Made by a program: the position numbers and the translations under genes | Source of the DNA: Phytophthora hibernalis | Lineage: Eukaryota; Oomycota; Peronosporomycetes; Peronosporales; Peronosporaceae | Direction: 5' to 3' | Length of the DNA stretch: 64,000 nucleotides | NCBI GenBank assembly: GCA_012656075.1 | Contig: JAAKBF010000111.1 | Coordinates: forward strand, 62,001 to 126,000 | Notes under the pieces: model-generated | The model's input: the letters and a program-made list of their open reading frames with translations, nothing else | Database searches by the model: none | Told to the model about the DNA's origin: nothing | Shown here: one piece after another, positions 54,304 to 64,000 of the stretch | Numbering within the stretch: the stretch's first letter is position 1 | How the letters are laid out: every line of letters starts with the position of its first letter

Positions 54304-54434
54304 ACGACACACCCATGCAAGAAGCATAGCAATAGCAATAGCAACCGACAAGATAAGGTGGCAAATACAACGTTTATTACATGATCAGCACAGCATTAGT
54401 CATCTACAATCAATACAACACACAGAGTAAGTCA
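54304..54434. other. 131-nt spacer between Crypton 3' end and tRNA-like sequence
   Basis: Non-coding; contains an AATAAA motif on the minus strand (near 54373). Same length as the spacer at 4101-4231. Confidence 0.5.
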
Positions 54435-54503
54435 TGGCGACGGCTGGAATCGAACCAGCAATCTCAGGGCAAGCCCTGCGCTCTCCCAATGAGCTTCGTC
54501 GTC
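54435..54503 (-). tRNA. tRNA-like sequence, 69 nt, abnormal anticodon arm
   Basis: On the minus strand: acceptor GACGACG/CGTCGCC (one A-C mismatch) plus A; A box AAGCTCATTGGG; D stem GCTC/GAGC; B box GGTTCGATTCC; T stem GCTGG/CCAGC. The anticodon arm CAGGG-CTTG-CCCTG has a 4-nt loop, 3 nt short of normal, so no anticodon is assigned. The bases upstream (CCCCTATCCACCCACG) align with those upstream of the copy at 4032-4100. The two copies therefore share ancestry beyond the tRNA body. Confidence 0.6.
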
Positions 54504-55718
54504 GTGGGTGGATAGGGGCAGGATCCGGTAGACTCATAGCTCGTCCGTGGCTGTGAGGCCTGTACAGGCAGTACGGTGCGCACGGGCTGTGAGGCCTGTA
54601 CGGCCTGAGAGGGTAGGCGACTTGCGCACTTCGGCTGAAAAAGAGAGTGAGAGCGAACAAATTCTATTGGCGACGGCTCAGCACGACAGCCACTAACTCG
54701 CCGCGTGTCTATTTACTCTATAGTTGGCATTCTTCTATTGGCAGATAATTTAACCAATAGGATTGAGAACAAGTGGCCGACTCTGCCTTAATAGTGGCCC
54801 CCACCCGGGGATCGGCCTTCATTGTTGAATTTGACGGCTGGAGAGCACATGTCTCCCGAGCCAAATTTGTATGAAAAAGAAAAGGGCTGATTTCTCAGCG
54901 TACAGGCCGTTTCAGGCCATTTCCTTGCGCCTATAAACAAGGCTAAAGCCCACGTTGACCATCCCGAATCCCATCCGATCTGATTCGCCTACCCCTTGTA
55001 GTACAGTAACATGCCATCTAAGTCTGTTTAGTGTGTAGAACACATCGTACCATTTTACGGGTACAGGTCCGATAGGTCCTCTGGTCGGATATTTTATGGT
55101 ATGGACAGCCATCACCGGATTAATTCCACGGTACCGCGTAACCCGTTTTGTGTCATCTCGCTCAACATTCGTACAACATTCAGGAACATGTAATCAAAAG
55201 GGAAAATTCCAAAGGGGCTCAAATCGAAAACATTTTCAAAGGGGACTCGATAATTAAACAGCTAGGATAGCTTTTACTCAGCCTGAGAATTCGTCGCTGG
55301 ACGACACGCGCTCAACGGCGTGAGATACCTATGTAACGGGATGATGAGCATTATGCGGTGCGGGCGGGTCCTTTCCCGGCCTGTTAGACGAAGTACGCTG
55401 AGGCATGCACCTGATGGAGAGGGGGATAAGCATGACGCTGCTGGTGTCGTGGAATATCCCGTCCTATCAACTCTGTCCTACTTCGAAGTGTCGCAAGCCG
55501 CCTTGATTTAGGACGGTCCTCGAGGCGTATGGCAGGCAGGTGCGTACCGGAGTAGATCAATAACAACAACAAATCAATACAAAAGATATTTACTTGCTGG
55601 TTCCAAGGCTTTTTCCCGACTGAGCTCGAGCTCGAGCTCGGGGCGTGCCGTCCCTCCTACTTCCTGACTTACCGATCCGTTGTCATCCTGCCGTGCCTCC
55701 GCGACACTCCCTGCGTCG
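54504..55718. other. No gene recognised; short direct repeats
   Basis: GCTGTGAGGCCTGTAC occurs at about 54553 and 54592. TGGCGACGGCT at 54668-54678 repeats the 3' end of the tRNA-like sequence (54435-54445). A GAGCTC-rich tract lies near 55622. Frames such as 54400-54660 have no family features. Confidence 0.45.
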
Positions 55719-55890
55719 TCCTTGTCCTTGTCCTTGTCCTTGTCCTTGTCCTTGTCCTTGTCCTTGTCCTTGTCCTTGTCCTTGTCCTTGTCCTTGTCCT
55801 TGTCCTTGTCCTTGTCCTTGTCCTTGTCCTTGTCCTTGTCCTTGTCCTTGTCCTGTCCTGTCCTTGTCCTTGTCCTTGTCCTTGTCCTTG
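55719..55890 (+). repeat. Hexanucleotide microsatellite (TCCTTG)n
   Basis: About 28 units over 172 bp, with one interruption near 55850 where a unit is shortened (TCCTG). All frames stay open on both strands (Leu-Ser, Pro-Cys, Gly-Gln and similar dipeptides), so long ORFs here are artefacts of the repeat. Confidence 0.95.
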
Positions 55891-55981
55891 CCCTCCTTCA
55901 CGGTCATGCCTTCCGTCCTTGCAGCGCCGCAACGCCGTCGTTCCTCGCTCTTCCACGCCGCGTGCCGCTATTCAAAATATG

Positions 55982-56012
55982 GGGACCCTGGTTCCACCAA
56001 TCCCAGGGTCCC
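55982..56012. repeat. Hairpin, 10-bp perfect arms
   Basis: GGGACCCTGG (55982-55991) and CCAGGGTCCC (56003-56012) flank an 11-nt loop, close to the 3' break of the Gypsy element. Possibly a terminator-like or terminal-repeat remnant; function unknown. Confidence 0.5.
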
Positions 56013-56039
56013 ACCAAACTGAGCCAAATGCTATGGTTG

Positions 56040-56956
56040 CGTCACCGAGCGATCATCCCTCCGTAGCTGCGACAGGGCAGCCAGCTCATCCTCCCGTTGT
56101 TTCATCCTCCCGTTGTTGCTCAGCACGAAATTGAACAGCAATCCCGTCCAGCCGGATTGCTTCCGAGCCAAGACGGTTGCCACCGTTCTTACTCGGGACA
56201 TCCTCCCCCATTCCAATGAGCGTTCCGTTGAAACTCTCAACCAGACCTTGCGTTTGAGGGTGATAAGCGGCACCTACAATTTCTTGATCCCGAGCGTCTC
56301 ATAAAACGACTTAGCGAGTTAAGAAATAAAGTTCGAGCCACGGTCACTCAACAAACGAGCAGGTACTCCGTCTCTTGCCACCACACCGTTCACCATGGTG
56401 TGTACGTCACCGTGTCTAACCGGTCGACAGCGAACGCCTCAGCCCACCGTGTAAAATAGTCGACAAACACCAGGATGTACTTATTGCCAGCCGTCGTGGT
56501 CACCAGTGGCCCAATAGCGTCCACTACGAGGAGGGAGAACGGTCCAGTCAAGTCAGCTACCGGCATCCGTTGCATCGGTCCCTGATTCCACGGTCGATGA
56601 CCTTTTCCACCTCCACACTCGCTGCATCCACGTACGTACTCAGCAACATCCTTGCGCCACCCAGGCCAGTTTCCGTGTCGTCTCACTCGGTCTCGGGTCT
56701 TAGTCAATCCCATGTGAGATGATAGAATGTCCGAATGACAGTAGTGCAGTACAACTTGGTGGTAACCGGCCGGAACTACTGGGACGGTTATCGTCCGTGC
56801 TGGTCCCACCGCCGCCGGTAAATGTACCTTTCTCATCAACACCTCGTTCAGGACTTCATACTTTGGAGCCATCTTGACAATCTTCGCCCTGAAGAACGGA
56901 TCCACCGGTAGAGCACGGTCTTGTATGAACGCCACCAGCGCCACCACCCACGACAA
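56040..56956 (-). pseudogene. Integrase of Gypsy element 2 (broken)
   Basis: Frame 56956-56390 has an HHCC-type region (HYCHSDILSSHMGLTKTRDR, then YVRGCSECGGGKG), the first Asp in SLLVVDAIGPLVTTTAGNKY, and FVDYFTRWAEAFAVDRLDTV. Below it, in other frames, LLSDRGSNFIS gives the second Asp and HPQTQGLVESFNGTLIG gives the Glu (about 56240-56210). The D, D, E codons therefore all survive, but stops and frameshifts separate them. Coding homology ends near 56040; no 3' LTR is visible. Confidence 0.75.
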
Positions 56957-57250
56957 CGACCGTTGTTCTTGCAGGAACTGATCCTTTCCAGTTGGAACAC
57001 GTCCTCAGGAGAGCGAGGATGGTTTGGCGGAGGAGGCTCCTCGTCCGTTCCAGGAGAAGCCTCATTCGCTCCGGATTCCAGTTCATCCTCTAATTGAGTG
57101 GGTTCAGTCTCTTGACCCGGTTCCTCACCGTCCTTGGTTTCCTCATCCTCACCGTATTCAAACTCAACTTCGTCCTCAGCTTGGTCAGACTGCTCCCCAA
57201 CCGAATTTGGAACCCGTCCTTCATCAGACGGTTCCGATTCAGTAGGTCTC

Positions 57251-58800
57251 TCATCGGAAGAGCCCTCCTCCCTGAACCGGGTTGAGCAAGTCAGGAAGAG
57301 ATACAGCGTCGGCACGGTCCGCAGGTAAGCGTGACAATCCGTTCACATGACCCATTGTCGTTCCAGGCTTGTGGAACACCTTGAACTGCAAATTCGAAAG
57401 CTCCATAGCCCAGCGTGCCAATTTCGAGTTAGTCGTACGGTTTCCTGGACTGAAGACCCAAGTCAAAGCCTGGTGATCCGTGTACAAGTCGAACTCACGC
57501 TTGTCCAAGTAGCGTCTGAACTTCCTAGTGGCCCAAACCACGCCCCAGCACACAATCGCAGAGATACCATCTTGCTTCGTGATCCAGTTTTCTGCGAACC
57601 GGTCAGCATAAGCAACAACACGGTTGCGACCGTCCACTTCCTGCATAAGACACACTCTCACAGCATACCGTGAAGAATCAACGAATAGCTTGAAGCGGGG
57701 CTTTGCGTCAGGATAGACCAAAATGGGAGGTTTCACGAATGCACGCTTGAGCTGTCGGAAGGCAGATTGACAGTCCTCATTCCAGAGGAACGGTCCATTC
57801 TTCAACTTTAACCGTTCAAGTGGAGCAGAAATCAGAGCTTACCCCGGAATGTACCGTCGAAATTAGCTAGTAAGACCAAAAATGACCGTATTCCGTGCAA
57901 GTCTTGAGGCCTCTGTACGTTCATCACTGCCTTCACTTTTCGGGATTTGGCAAGATTCCGGACGGAGTCACGATGTGCCCCAAGAAAGCTACCTGGTTCC
58001 GCCCCCAATGACACTTCTTCATCTTGAGTTTAAATCCAGCTTGTTGGAACCGTGTCAATACTTGGCGCAACCGTACCAAATGAGACGGGAAGTCCTTGCT
58101 GAAGATCACACAGTCATCCAAGTAGACTAGACAGATCCTCCATTTCAGATCCACGAGCACAGTTTCCATGAGACTCGAAAGCCGGCACCGCATTGCACAG
58201 ACCAAAGGGCATAACTAGCCACTCATATAGACCGTACTTGCACGTGAAAGCCCTCCTAGACACGCTGTCTTCATGCATTGGCACATTCCAATAGCCAGAC
58301 TCAATATCCATCGTAGAGAACAGTTGGGCGTCGCCTAGCACATCTAAAATGTCATCAATCAAAGGCATAGGATAACAGTCCTTAACCGTGACAGCATTCA
58401 ACCGTCTGTAATCGATACATAAACGGATCCCACCGTCCGGTTACGGATCATCAATACCGGGCTCGCCCAAGGACTGTTGGACAATCGAATTAGACCCAGT
58501 TCCTCGTACTGCTGAATCTTGGCCTCCATGACTTCACCTTCAGCCAGCGAGACACGATACGGTTGTTGTTTTATCGGAGAACTGCCCCCTGTGTCAATCT
58601 GAAAGTGCAACAACTCCGTCCGTCCAGGTTTCTTAGAAGACTCCACAAACATGTCGCGAAAACGGTTCAACTCGGCCTTGAACAGTTCCTTTTGCTCCAT
58701 CGACAGTTTGGACTCAGAAAAGTCAGCAGACATCTCATCGTGCTTATCAGGCGGGACATCAGGCTTAGTAGCCTTAACCTTCTCGTCCTCGACTTCCTTC
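57251..58800 (-). pseudogene. Reverse transcriptase and RNase H of Gypsy element 2
   Basis: From 58800: QQLKEVEDEKVKA, FRDMFVESSKKPGRTELLHF, EELGLIRLSNSPWASPVLMI, a frame change, DCYPMPLIDDILDVLGDAQL, FSTMDIESGYWNVPMHEDSV (first Asp), VMPFGLCNAVPAFE, a frame change, and ICLVYLDDCVIFSKDFPSHL (catalytic pair). RNase H follows in the 57805-57251 frame: FKLFVDSSRYAVRVCLMQEV and YTDHQALTWVFSPGNRTTNS. Frameshifts occur near 58400, 58200 and 57930. Sequence is unlike Chronos pol, so this is a different Gypsy clade. Confidence 0.8.
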
Positions 58801-59540
58801 AGTTGCTGGCTGATACGGGTGCGACCTTGAGTTTGGTTGACCGTCAAGTGATGAAACTGTTAGGCCGTGCTGCTGAAGCCCTGGAATCGTACGACGGCCG
58901 TGTTCGAAGCTCGTCCGGCCATCGTCTGCGTATCCGTTTGGGTGGGTGCGACTACCTATCCGTCTGGGGTCGGTTGAAGTTGCTCTACACGTACTAGTAG
59001 CGGACCACTTACACGTGGACGCTATACTAGGGTAGACGCTTTGAGCACCTTCAAGACCGTGATCGATGTGGAAGAACGGACCTTACTATTGAAGGGAACC
59101 GGGGAAGTGCTATCTCTCGGAATTACGATTGTGCAGGAGACGTTCATGGCGGCTATGGCTATCTCGATCCATCTCCGCCTCGCGGACAGGCATTGGTAAT
59201 AACAAGCGTGATCTGTGACATACAGAAAGGAGCTACGGTTATGGTAGAAGGGTCTCTGATTTTTCCGCCTACTCTGTGCGTGGCGCGATCTCTTGGAACT
59301 GTTGAGGATGGCAAGGTTATCGTGGAAATGTGAAATGCTTCCACTGACGAATACTGGATCCGGAAAGGAACGATCGTGGCTGCTACTTCAGTAATCCCCG
59401 AGGAGGCGTTCGGTTTTGAACAGTCGCTTAATCCTGGAACGACCGTAAGGCCTTCTAGTGCTCCGAGTGAAGTGGGTCAAACGGATGAGGTTGCTGCGAC
59501 GCTGTCCGAGGAAATCGGTGAAGGTAGACAGTCGATGTAG
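58800..59540 (+). pseudogene. Protease segment of Gypsy element 2, inverted
   Basis: On the plus strand, LQLLADTGATLSLVDRQVMK (about 58797-58856) is an aspartic protease active site, followed by GHRLRIRLGG, VEERTLLLKGTGEVLSLGIT, VEGSLIFPPTLCVARSLGTV, and ATSVIPEEAFGFEQSLNPGT. This is the usual protease-to-RT spacer of Gypsy pol, but its neighbours on both sides encode gag and RT on the minus strand. The block has therefore been inverted in place. Confidence 0.7.
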
Positions 59541-61590
59541 CCGCTAGAGAGTGCCTCAAAGCTCCCCACAGAGCACACGACACGCCATCCTCCTTCTACA
59601 ATCCGAGGTACATCAAAGCGTTCTTGTCCGTCGTCGTCACGGACTCCAAATCCGTTAGGTAGGTTGACCGTGACAACTTCCACCAGACCGGTTTTCGGGC
59701 GAGGTTCTGCCTTAGGACGCTCTGGTCTCAGCACATTCACATAGTGGTAAGCGTCTTCATCACACTCGAACCGGGATTTTAGTTTGCCCAATGCCTCAGC
59801 ACGGTCTCGATATAGAACCGAACAGTCAAAACACACCGTCTTCTTTTGCTGACGCCGTCGACGACTTTTAGCCGCAGGCGTGGTTGATCGTCCAGTCCGG
59901 TCACACAACTTTCTCCAGATTCGAACTGCATTCTCAGCGAAGTAGTTCTCCACCCAGGACAACACTCGGTCCCAGCACGGACCAAGCAGACCTCGTTCAC
60001 GTACTACCTCGTCGACAAAACAGCGTAGCCGTTCCCAGTCCACCTCAGGACTTTTGCCACGCAAAGGAGGGATCTTAGCTACTTCATTCTCATCGCGTGC
60101 GAGCTCCTCCAGCTTTTCCTCCGTGTCAATTTCCCTTTTGACTTCTTTCAGCATCCGATACACGTCTAGTCGGTCGAGGGTCCGTGCTTCCTTTGGCCGG
60201 ACCGTCCTTTGAGCGAATACTTCCGCAATGGCCGCTATTTCCACAGATGCAACCGTGTCTTCGACCTCCAACGAGAACGCGACATTTTCCTTCACTATCC
60301 CTTCAGCGTCTTCGACCACCGGCTTGATAGCTTCTGTATCGGAGTCGCTTTCGCTTTCCACGCTAGAGTCGCTACTCGAACTTTCAGATTCGTCAAGTAC
60401 CGTATCCACAGGAACCACGCTCACTTCGACTCTCTTAGGCACGGTCTCAGTTCTTTTCCTGACTGTACTAGCCACATGTTCTGGCACAGTAGTCGAGAAG
60501 TCACGGTTTGCCCTTTTCGCCTCTGCCGAATTCTCCAACGTGACACGGAACCAATCCTGCGTATATTCGGGCGTGTTCGTACCCTCCGGTGTTGCTTCCC
60601 TTGTCCGAGCTAACACTCCGTATCCAGTCCGAGGAACGGTGCTATCTCTTCCAGAGTGGGTTCCTTCTGGTACTCAGCGTTCTGCTTCACACGTTGCTTC
60701 AATTCCACTTGTCCAACGGATACAACCGTTCCTCGAGTTCTTTGTCATATTCCTCCTTTTCGACAGCAACTTCTTCCTTAGCAATCACGCTTGCTTCTTG
60801 GCCCGGAACACAATTTTCCAATGCATCCAGTTCATCATCCGTGAATAATCGGGCGTGAGGCGACGGGTTTTCCTTTTCGGCTTTGTCCACAGCCTCCGTA
60901 CCGTCCTTTCCTTTTCCAACGTACTCCGACTCGTCCACTTCTAATGCCAAGTTCACCAATGCTCCACTCGAAGGTCCGGGTGGATCCTCCGACGGTTTCT
61001 CCCAACCTAGGAAAACGGGTTCACCGAGGTCCAGATTGTCTAGGCCATCGTCGTCTACCCAGACCGGTTCGACCACTCTCTTAGCCGTACGTAGGATACT
61101 TGCGATCGCCGCGACCTTCTTCTGAGCTTCCGGCTCTGCAGCTACGACCTCCTGATTGGAGTCGGCCACCGTACCGTAAACAACCACTGGGTCGTGCACT
61201 TTCTCTGCTTCCTGCAGTTCTTCTTCGAGATCGTCTTCTTCAGCGTCGAAACCGTTTTCAAAGGCTTCAAAACTGTTTTCTTCGATCTCCAGACCGTTCA
61301 ATTCGGCCACCACTTCTTGGTCTTCACAAACGATGTGCTCTTCAACCAGGCCCTCGTTGTCACCATACTCCATCTCACCATTCAAATCCATGAACTTCGC
61401 GTCCTCCAGCACGGCGAGACAGTCATCCGAGTCATCTTCATCATCTTCCGCAATTTCCATTATTCCATCTCGGTTCACCTTCAAGTCAACGCTTTCATCC
61501 GAGTCGACTTGCAGAAATTCCCCTCTTTCCCATTCATCTTCGTACCTGATGATCGTCCGTCCAGTCTTCACGGTACGGTCACCACTCGAG
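59540..61590 (-). pseudogene. Acidic spacer region of Gypsy element 2 pol
   Basis: Two long minus-strand frames. The first (61859-60699) is very acidic (DEDDSDDCLAVLEDAKFMDL; EEDDLEEELQEAEKVHD). The second (60616-59477) has a Ser/Glu-rich part (SESSSSDSSVESESDSDTEA) and a basic stretch (KSRRRRQQKKTVCFDCSVLY). The last 20 codons of the second frame run into the inverted protease block and are antisense there. Position between zinc knuckles and protease suggests a polyprotein linker; no domain is recognised. High acidic content with few hydrophobic runs suggests disorder. Confidence 0.55.
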
Positions 61591-62690
61591 TCATTCACTA
61601 GACCAGAGAAAGGAGTGACTCTCTCTCCCCTTCCTCCGGCCTCCATCATTGACGAGGAGACGGTGGCAACGGTGGGTTCTCCTGGACCGTGCCATAGTTC
61701 GCAGAGTCTCAACGTCAGGACAGTTCGCAACGATGTGACCAGGTTTTTCACATAGGAAACAGTTCCGAGTAGGCGACCGTCCACCTTGGCCACCGTTCTG
61801 CATCCCGTTACCACGGTACGGTTCCTCGCACTCCGACATGATGTGTCCGAGCCGTCCACAACGTCGACAAGTCATCTTCTGCCGAGGACAGTTTAAACGA
61901 CTGCATCCTTTCCGGTCATAACGTCCACACACGCTTATTCCTTCTCGAGTTCAGTCGTCCGCAGCCATGCTGATGCCACGGAACCGTTGTCCGTTCCCTT
62001 GGTTCCCACTAGACGGTGAAGGAGGCAAGTCCTGCACGGATGCAATGGTAGGAGTACGGTTGCGAGGAGACCGTGGTGGTTGCCAACGCTCCTGCTCCAT
62101 TTGTTCCCGCCACTGTTCTTGCCTAGTCATGAACGACTGCATCTTCTGGGACAGTTCCTCGACAGTCGATTGGCTTTTGTCCTTCTTGCCACGCTTCGGA
62201 GTTCCGTCTTCAAACTGGTCCTCTTCCTCAATAGGACGGTGCATGTCCTTGAACATCAACCACTCACACGCAGCAGGAATATCGCAAGCCGGGCTCGAGT
62301 CGAGCGTGGCCAGTAGACGCTTGTTCCTTAGACCGCGACGGAACAGTTGATATCGCATCCGTGGATCTAAATAGTCCAGAGCTTCACACAGATCGGAGAC
62401 ACGGTCACCCCATTCTTCCACTGATTCTCCATGTTCCGCTTCGTCGTATGCAGCCGCTCCCATAGCTCATCAGCCGTTCTGCTCAGGAAGTGGTTGTGGA
62501 ACCTTGTGCGCAGAGTGTCGTAGGTCTTGATACTCGAATTACCCCTCTAACGCTCACCTTCCTTGCCCTTCAACTTCTGACGGAACATCAGTAACCTTGA
62601 CCGTTCTTCAGTGTAAGACTCAAATGCTTCCCAGAAGTCACGTGATTTCTCAACCGTGGTCGTGTCCGTGTAGAATATCGGAAGCACTTT
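61591..62690 (-). pseudogene. Gag of Gypsy element 2
   Basis: From about 62690: VLKVLPIFYTDTTTVEKSRD, RSRLLMFRQKLKG, then a stop. The frame 62463-61951 follows with gag core features (VEEWGDRVSDLCEALDYLDP; YQLFRRGLRNKRLLATLDSS). The frame 61932-61591 contains two CCHC knuckles, CRRCGRLGHIMSEC and CFLCEKPGHIVANC. The 5' end is cut where the Chronos fragment begins (about 62692), so LTR and primer-binding site are missing. Confidence 0.75.
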
Positions 62691-62691
62691 C

Positions 62692-63929
62692 AAAACTCGT
62701 ACGCCCGCTCCCACCCGTGGGTGATCTTAATGAAAGCTCGTCGACGTGTCGCCATCACCCCAGGGTTGATCCCCTGTACTTCTAGACTACGACTGTGGTC
62801 TGGGACTTCGCGTACTCGCAGTCTCTTTGCGTAGAAGCAGATAATTACGCTGACATTTCCCCATTGTCCAACTGGATCCTCGTTCGTGAGTCGTCCACTG
62901 CTCCATTGGCCATTGCTCGTAGTCGACTCCTCTTGCCGTAACGTTGAGACGACCACCACCCCATCCTCGCTCCAGACCACAACTTGATTGTCTGACCGAG
63001 ATTTCGGGGATGAAGCTCGGTCACGGCTATACCCCTGACCGAGATTTCGGGGATGAAGCTCGGTCACGACTATACTCGCGATTGACGCCTCGATAACCAT
63101 ACCATTAGCCGCTTCCGCACAGTCTACATTCACTTCGCTCTCACCGAGGCTTGCGGCTCTCTCTTCTCCATCTTCCGTCGTTTCACATAATTCATATTCA
63201 AGTCATCAGGCCGTTTGCACGATCCCGCGAACGCAAACAAATAGTCTGCATCCAGCGCCGGCTTGGCTAACTGTGGCAGCCCGATTGGGACCAACCAAGC
63301 TTCAGTAGGCGGTCTACCTAGTTTAAATGACTCCCGTAGATCAGTTCGTGAAGTTCCGGCGAGACGCCCTTCTTCTCCACTTTCGCCTTGAGGATGGTTG
63401 CAAGCTCGTTGAATGCTTCGCATTTACCAGCGTCGTGACTTGCTTGCATATCTTGCACCTCTTGAAACAATCGCGTGCAGAGCGTGTGAGCACACCGCAG
63501 CCACCGCACGGACCATATTGTCGTCGACCATATTGTCATCGACCATCACGTCCGCCTTGACACCGGTTGTCTCGGTCGTACGGGTATTGGCTGTTTCCAC
63601 CACTCGGTCTGCGAATATCGGTCTGTCGTTCACGACGTCGAAGAATGTCGTTGTTGATCCTGTCTTCAAAATGATGAATGTTCTTCACCCGGACATGACA
63701 CAGACGCTCTTCGAGTCTTCGGTCTTCACACGAATCGAGAAAATGTTCGACATGGGCCTTGGCGTCTCGTCCGCCATGCTCGAACGGAACGCCGGCGTTG
63801 CGTGCATAGCCATTCAGTCGGTTGAGGTAGTCGCACACATGCTCCATCTCCTCTCGCTTCGCCGATTAATACCGAGCATTCGCCGACTGTTTGAAAGGCA
63901 AACAATAGTACTTGATGAAGTCATCACAG
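62692..63929 (-). pseudogene. Chronos gag-protease fragment
   Basis: Read on the minus strand: EHVCDYLNRLNGYARNAGVP (63847 on), knuckle-like CGGCGVLTRSARDC region (about 63520-63460), ending YGSHLN at 63318. Then VPIGLPQLAKPALDADYLFA and, after shifts, AKRLRVREVPDHSRSLEVQG to WERAYEF at 62692. The protease active site is damaged: the DTG codons read D-N-G, with a frameshift. It is parallel to 42000-40350 of the full-length element. At 62692 it abuts gag of a different Gypsy element. Confidence 0.75.
62993..63078. repeat. Tandem duplication of 43 bp
   Basis: TGACCGAGATTTCGGGGATG begins at 62993 and again at 63036; the two 43-bp units differ at a few bases. It lies in the pre-protease region of the Chronos fragment and is absent from the full-length element. 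Confidence 0.8.
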
Positions 63930-64000
63930 AGCAAGCTGGAATCATGAAGTCCCTTCGAAGGACGACATCGACCTCCGCGCTGTGGTCCATAATCCACACT
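63930..64000 (-). pseudogene. Chronos protease tail fragment, out of order
   Basis: WIMDHSAEVDVVLRRDFMIP on the minus strand is the segment that normally follows YEFEL in Chronos protease. Here it precedes gag. It continues beyond the window. Confidence 0.65.

Noticed and set aside
55645..56066. Long open frames on both strands (poly Leu-Ser, Pro-Cys, Gly-Gln, Arg-Thr)
   Set aside because: They are produced by the (TCCTTG)n repeat, which has no stop codon in any frame; no flanking coding signal.
60228..60848. 206-residue Ser/Thr-rich plus-strand frame
   Set aside because: Antisense to the acidic spacer of Gypsy element 2; composition is explained by complementing Glu/Asp codons.

Overview
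The window looks like a repeat-rich, gene-sparse nuclear region of an oomycete, most likely Phytophthora or a close relative. This is inferred from content and no database was searched. The main evidence is: Ty3/Gypsy elements of the oomycete Chronos type (chromodomain plus a second RNase H); two Crypton tyrosine recombinases; a PiggyBac-like transposase with a Cys-rich tail; a SANT plus DOT1-like gene; and short introns with GTACGT/GTAAGT donors. Most coding sequence is transposon-derived and broken.

Layout. 1-2.0 kb: no clear gene. 2.0-3.6 kb: a complete pogo-type DNA transposon with TIRs and TA target sites, six exons, inactive. 4.0-6.5 kb: a tRNA-like sequence convergent with a broken Crypton that carries a pogo-type MITE. 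6.6-11.2 kb: LTR, primer-binding site, gag and protease of a decayed Chronos-type Gypsy. 11.2-14.3 kb: two oppositely oriented arrays of a ~174-bp tandem repeat on either side of a SANT/DOT1-like gene remnant. 15-18.3 kb: a broken PiggyBac. 18.4-19.0 kb: a coiled-coil gene remnant. 19.5-21.3 kb: a long palindrome holding a gene fragment. 21.4-22.7 kb: a Mutator-like element with a perfect 10-bp target duplication. 23.4-30 kb: a truncated Copia pol, Gypsy LTR fragments and an antisense accessory gene of a damaged Chronos copy. 30.8-44.3 kb: a full-length 13.5-kb Chronos element (minus strand) with LTRs about 99% identical. It is inserted in a sibling LTR of opposite orientation and carries a large antisense accessory gene upstream of its 3' LTR. 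44.5-47.6 kb: hAT, DD82E-type Tc1/mariner and MITE remnants.

47.6-52.0 kb is the only island of ordinary cellular genes: a decayed WD40 gene, a multi-exon NEDD1-like WD40/coiled-coil gene, and a Whirly-like single-stranded-DNA-binding gene expressed divergently from it. 52.3-54.5 kb: a second Crypton, again followed by a convergent tRNA-like sequence. 55.7 kb: a hexanucleotide microsatellite. 56-62.7 kb: a second type of Gypsy element with an internal inversion. 62.7-64 kb: a rearranged Chronos fragment.

Two observations may be new. First, each Crypton has a convergent tRNA-like sequence of 69 nt at the same 131-nt distance from its stop codon. Second, Chronos elements carry a conserved antisense accessory gene with an apparent intron, resembling the antisense genes of plant Tat-type retrotransposons.
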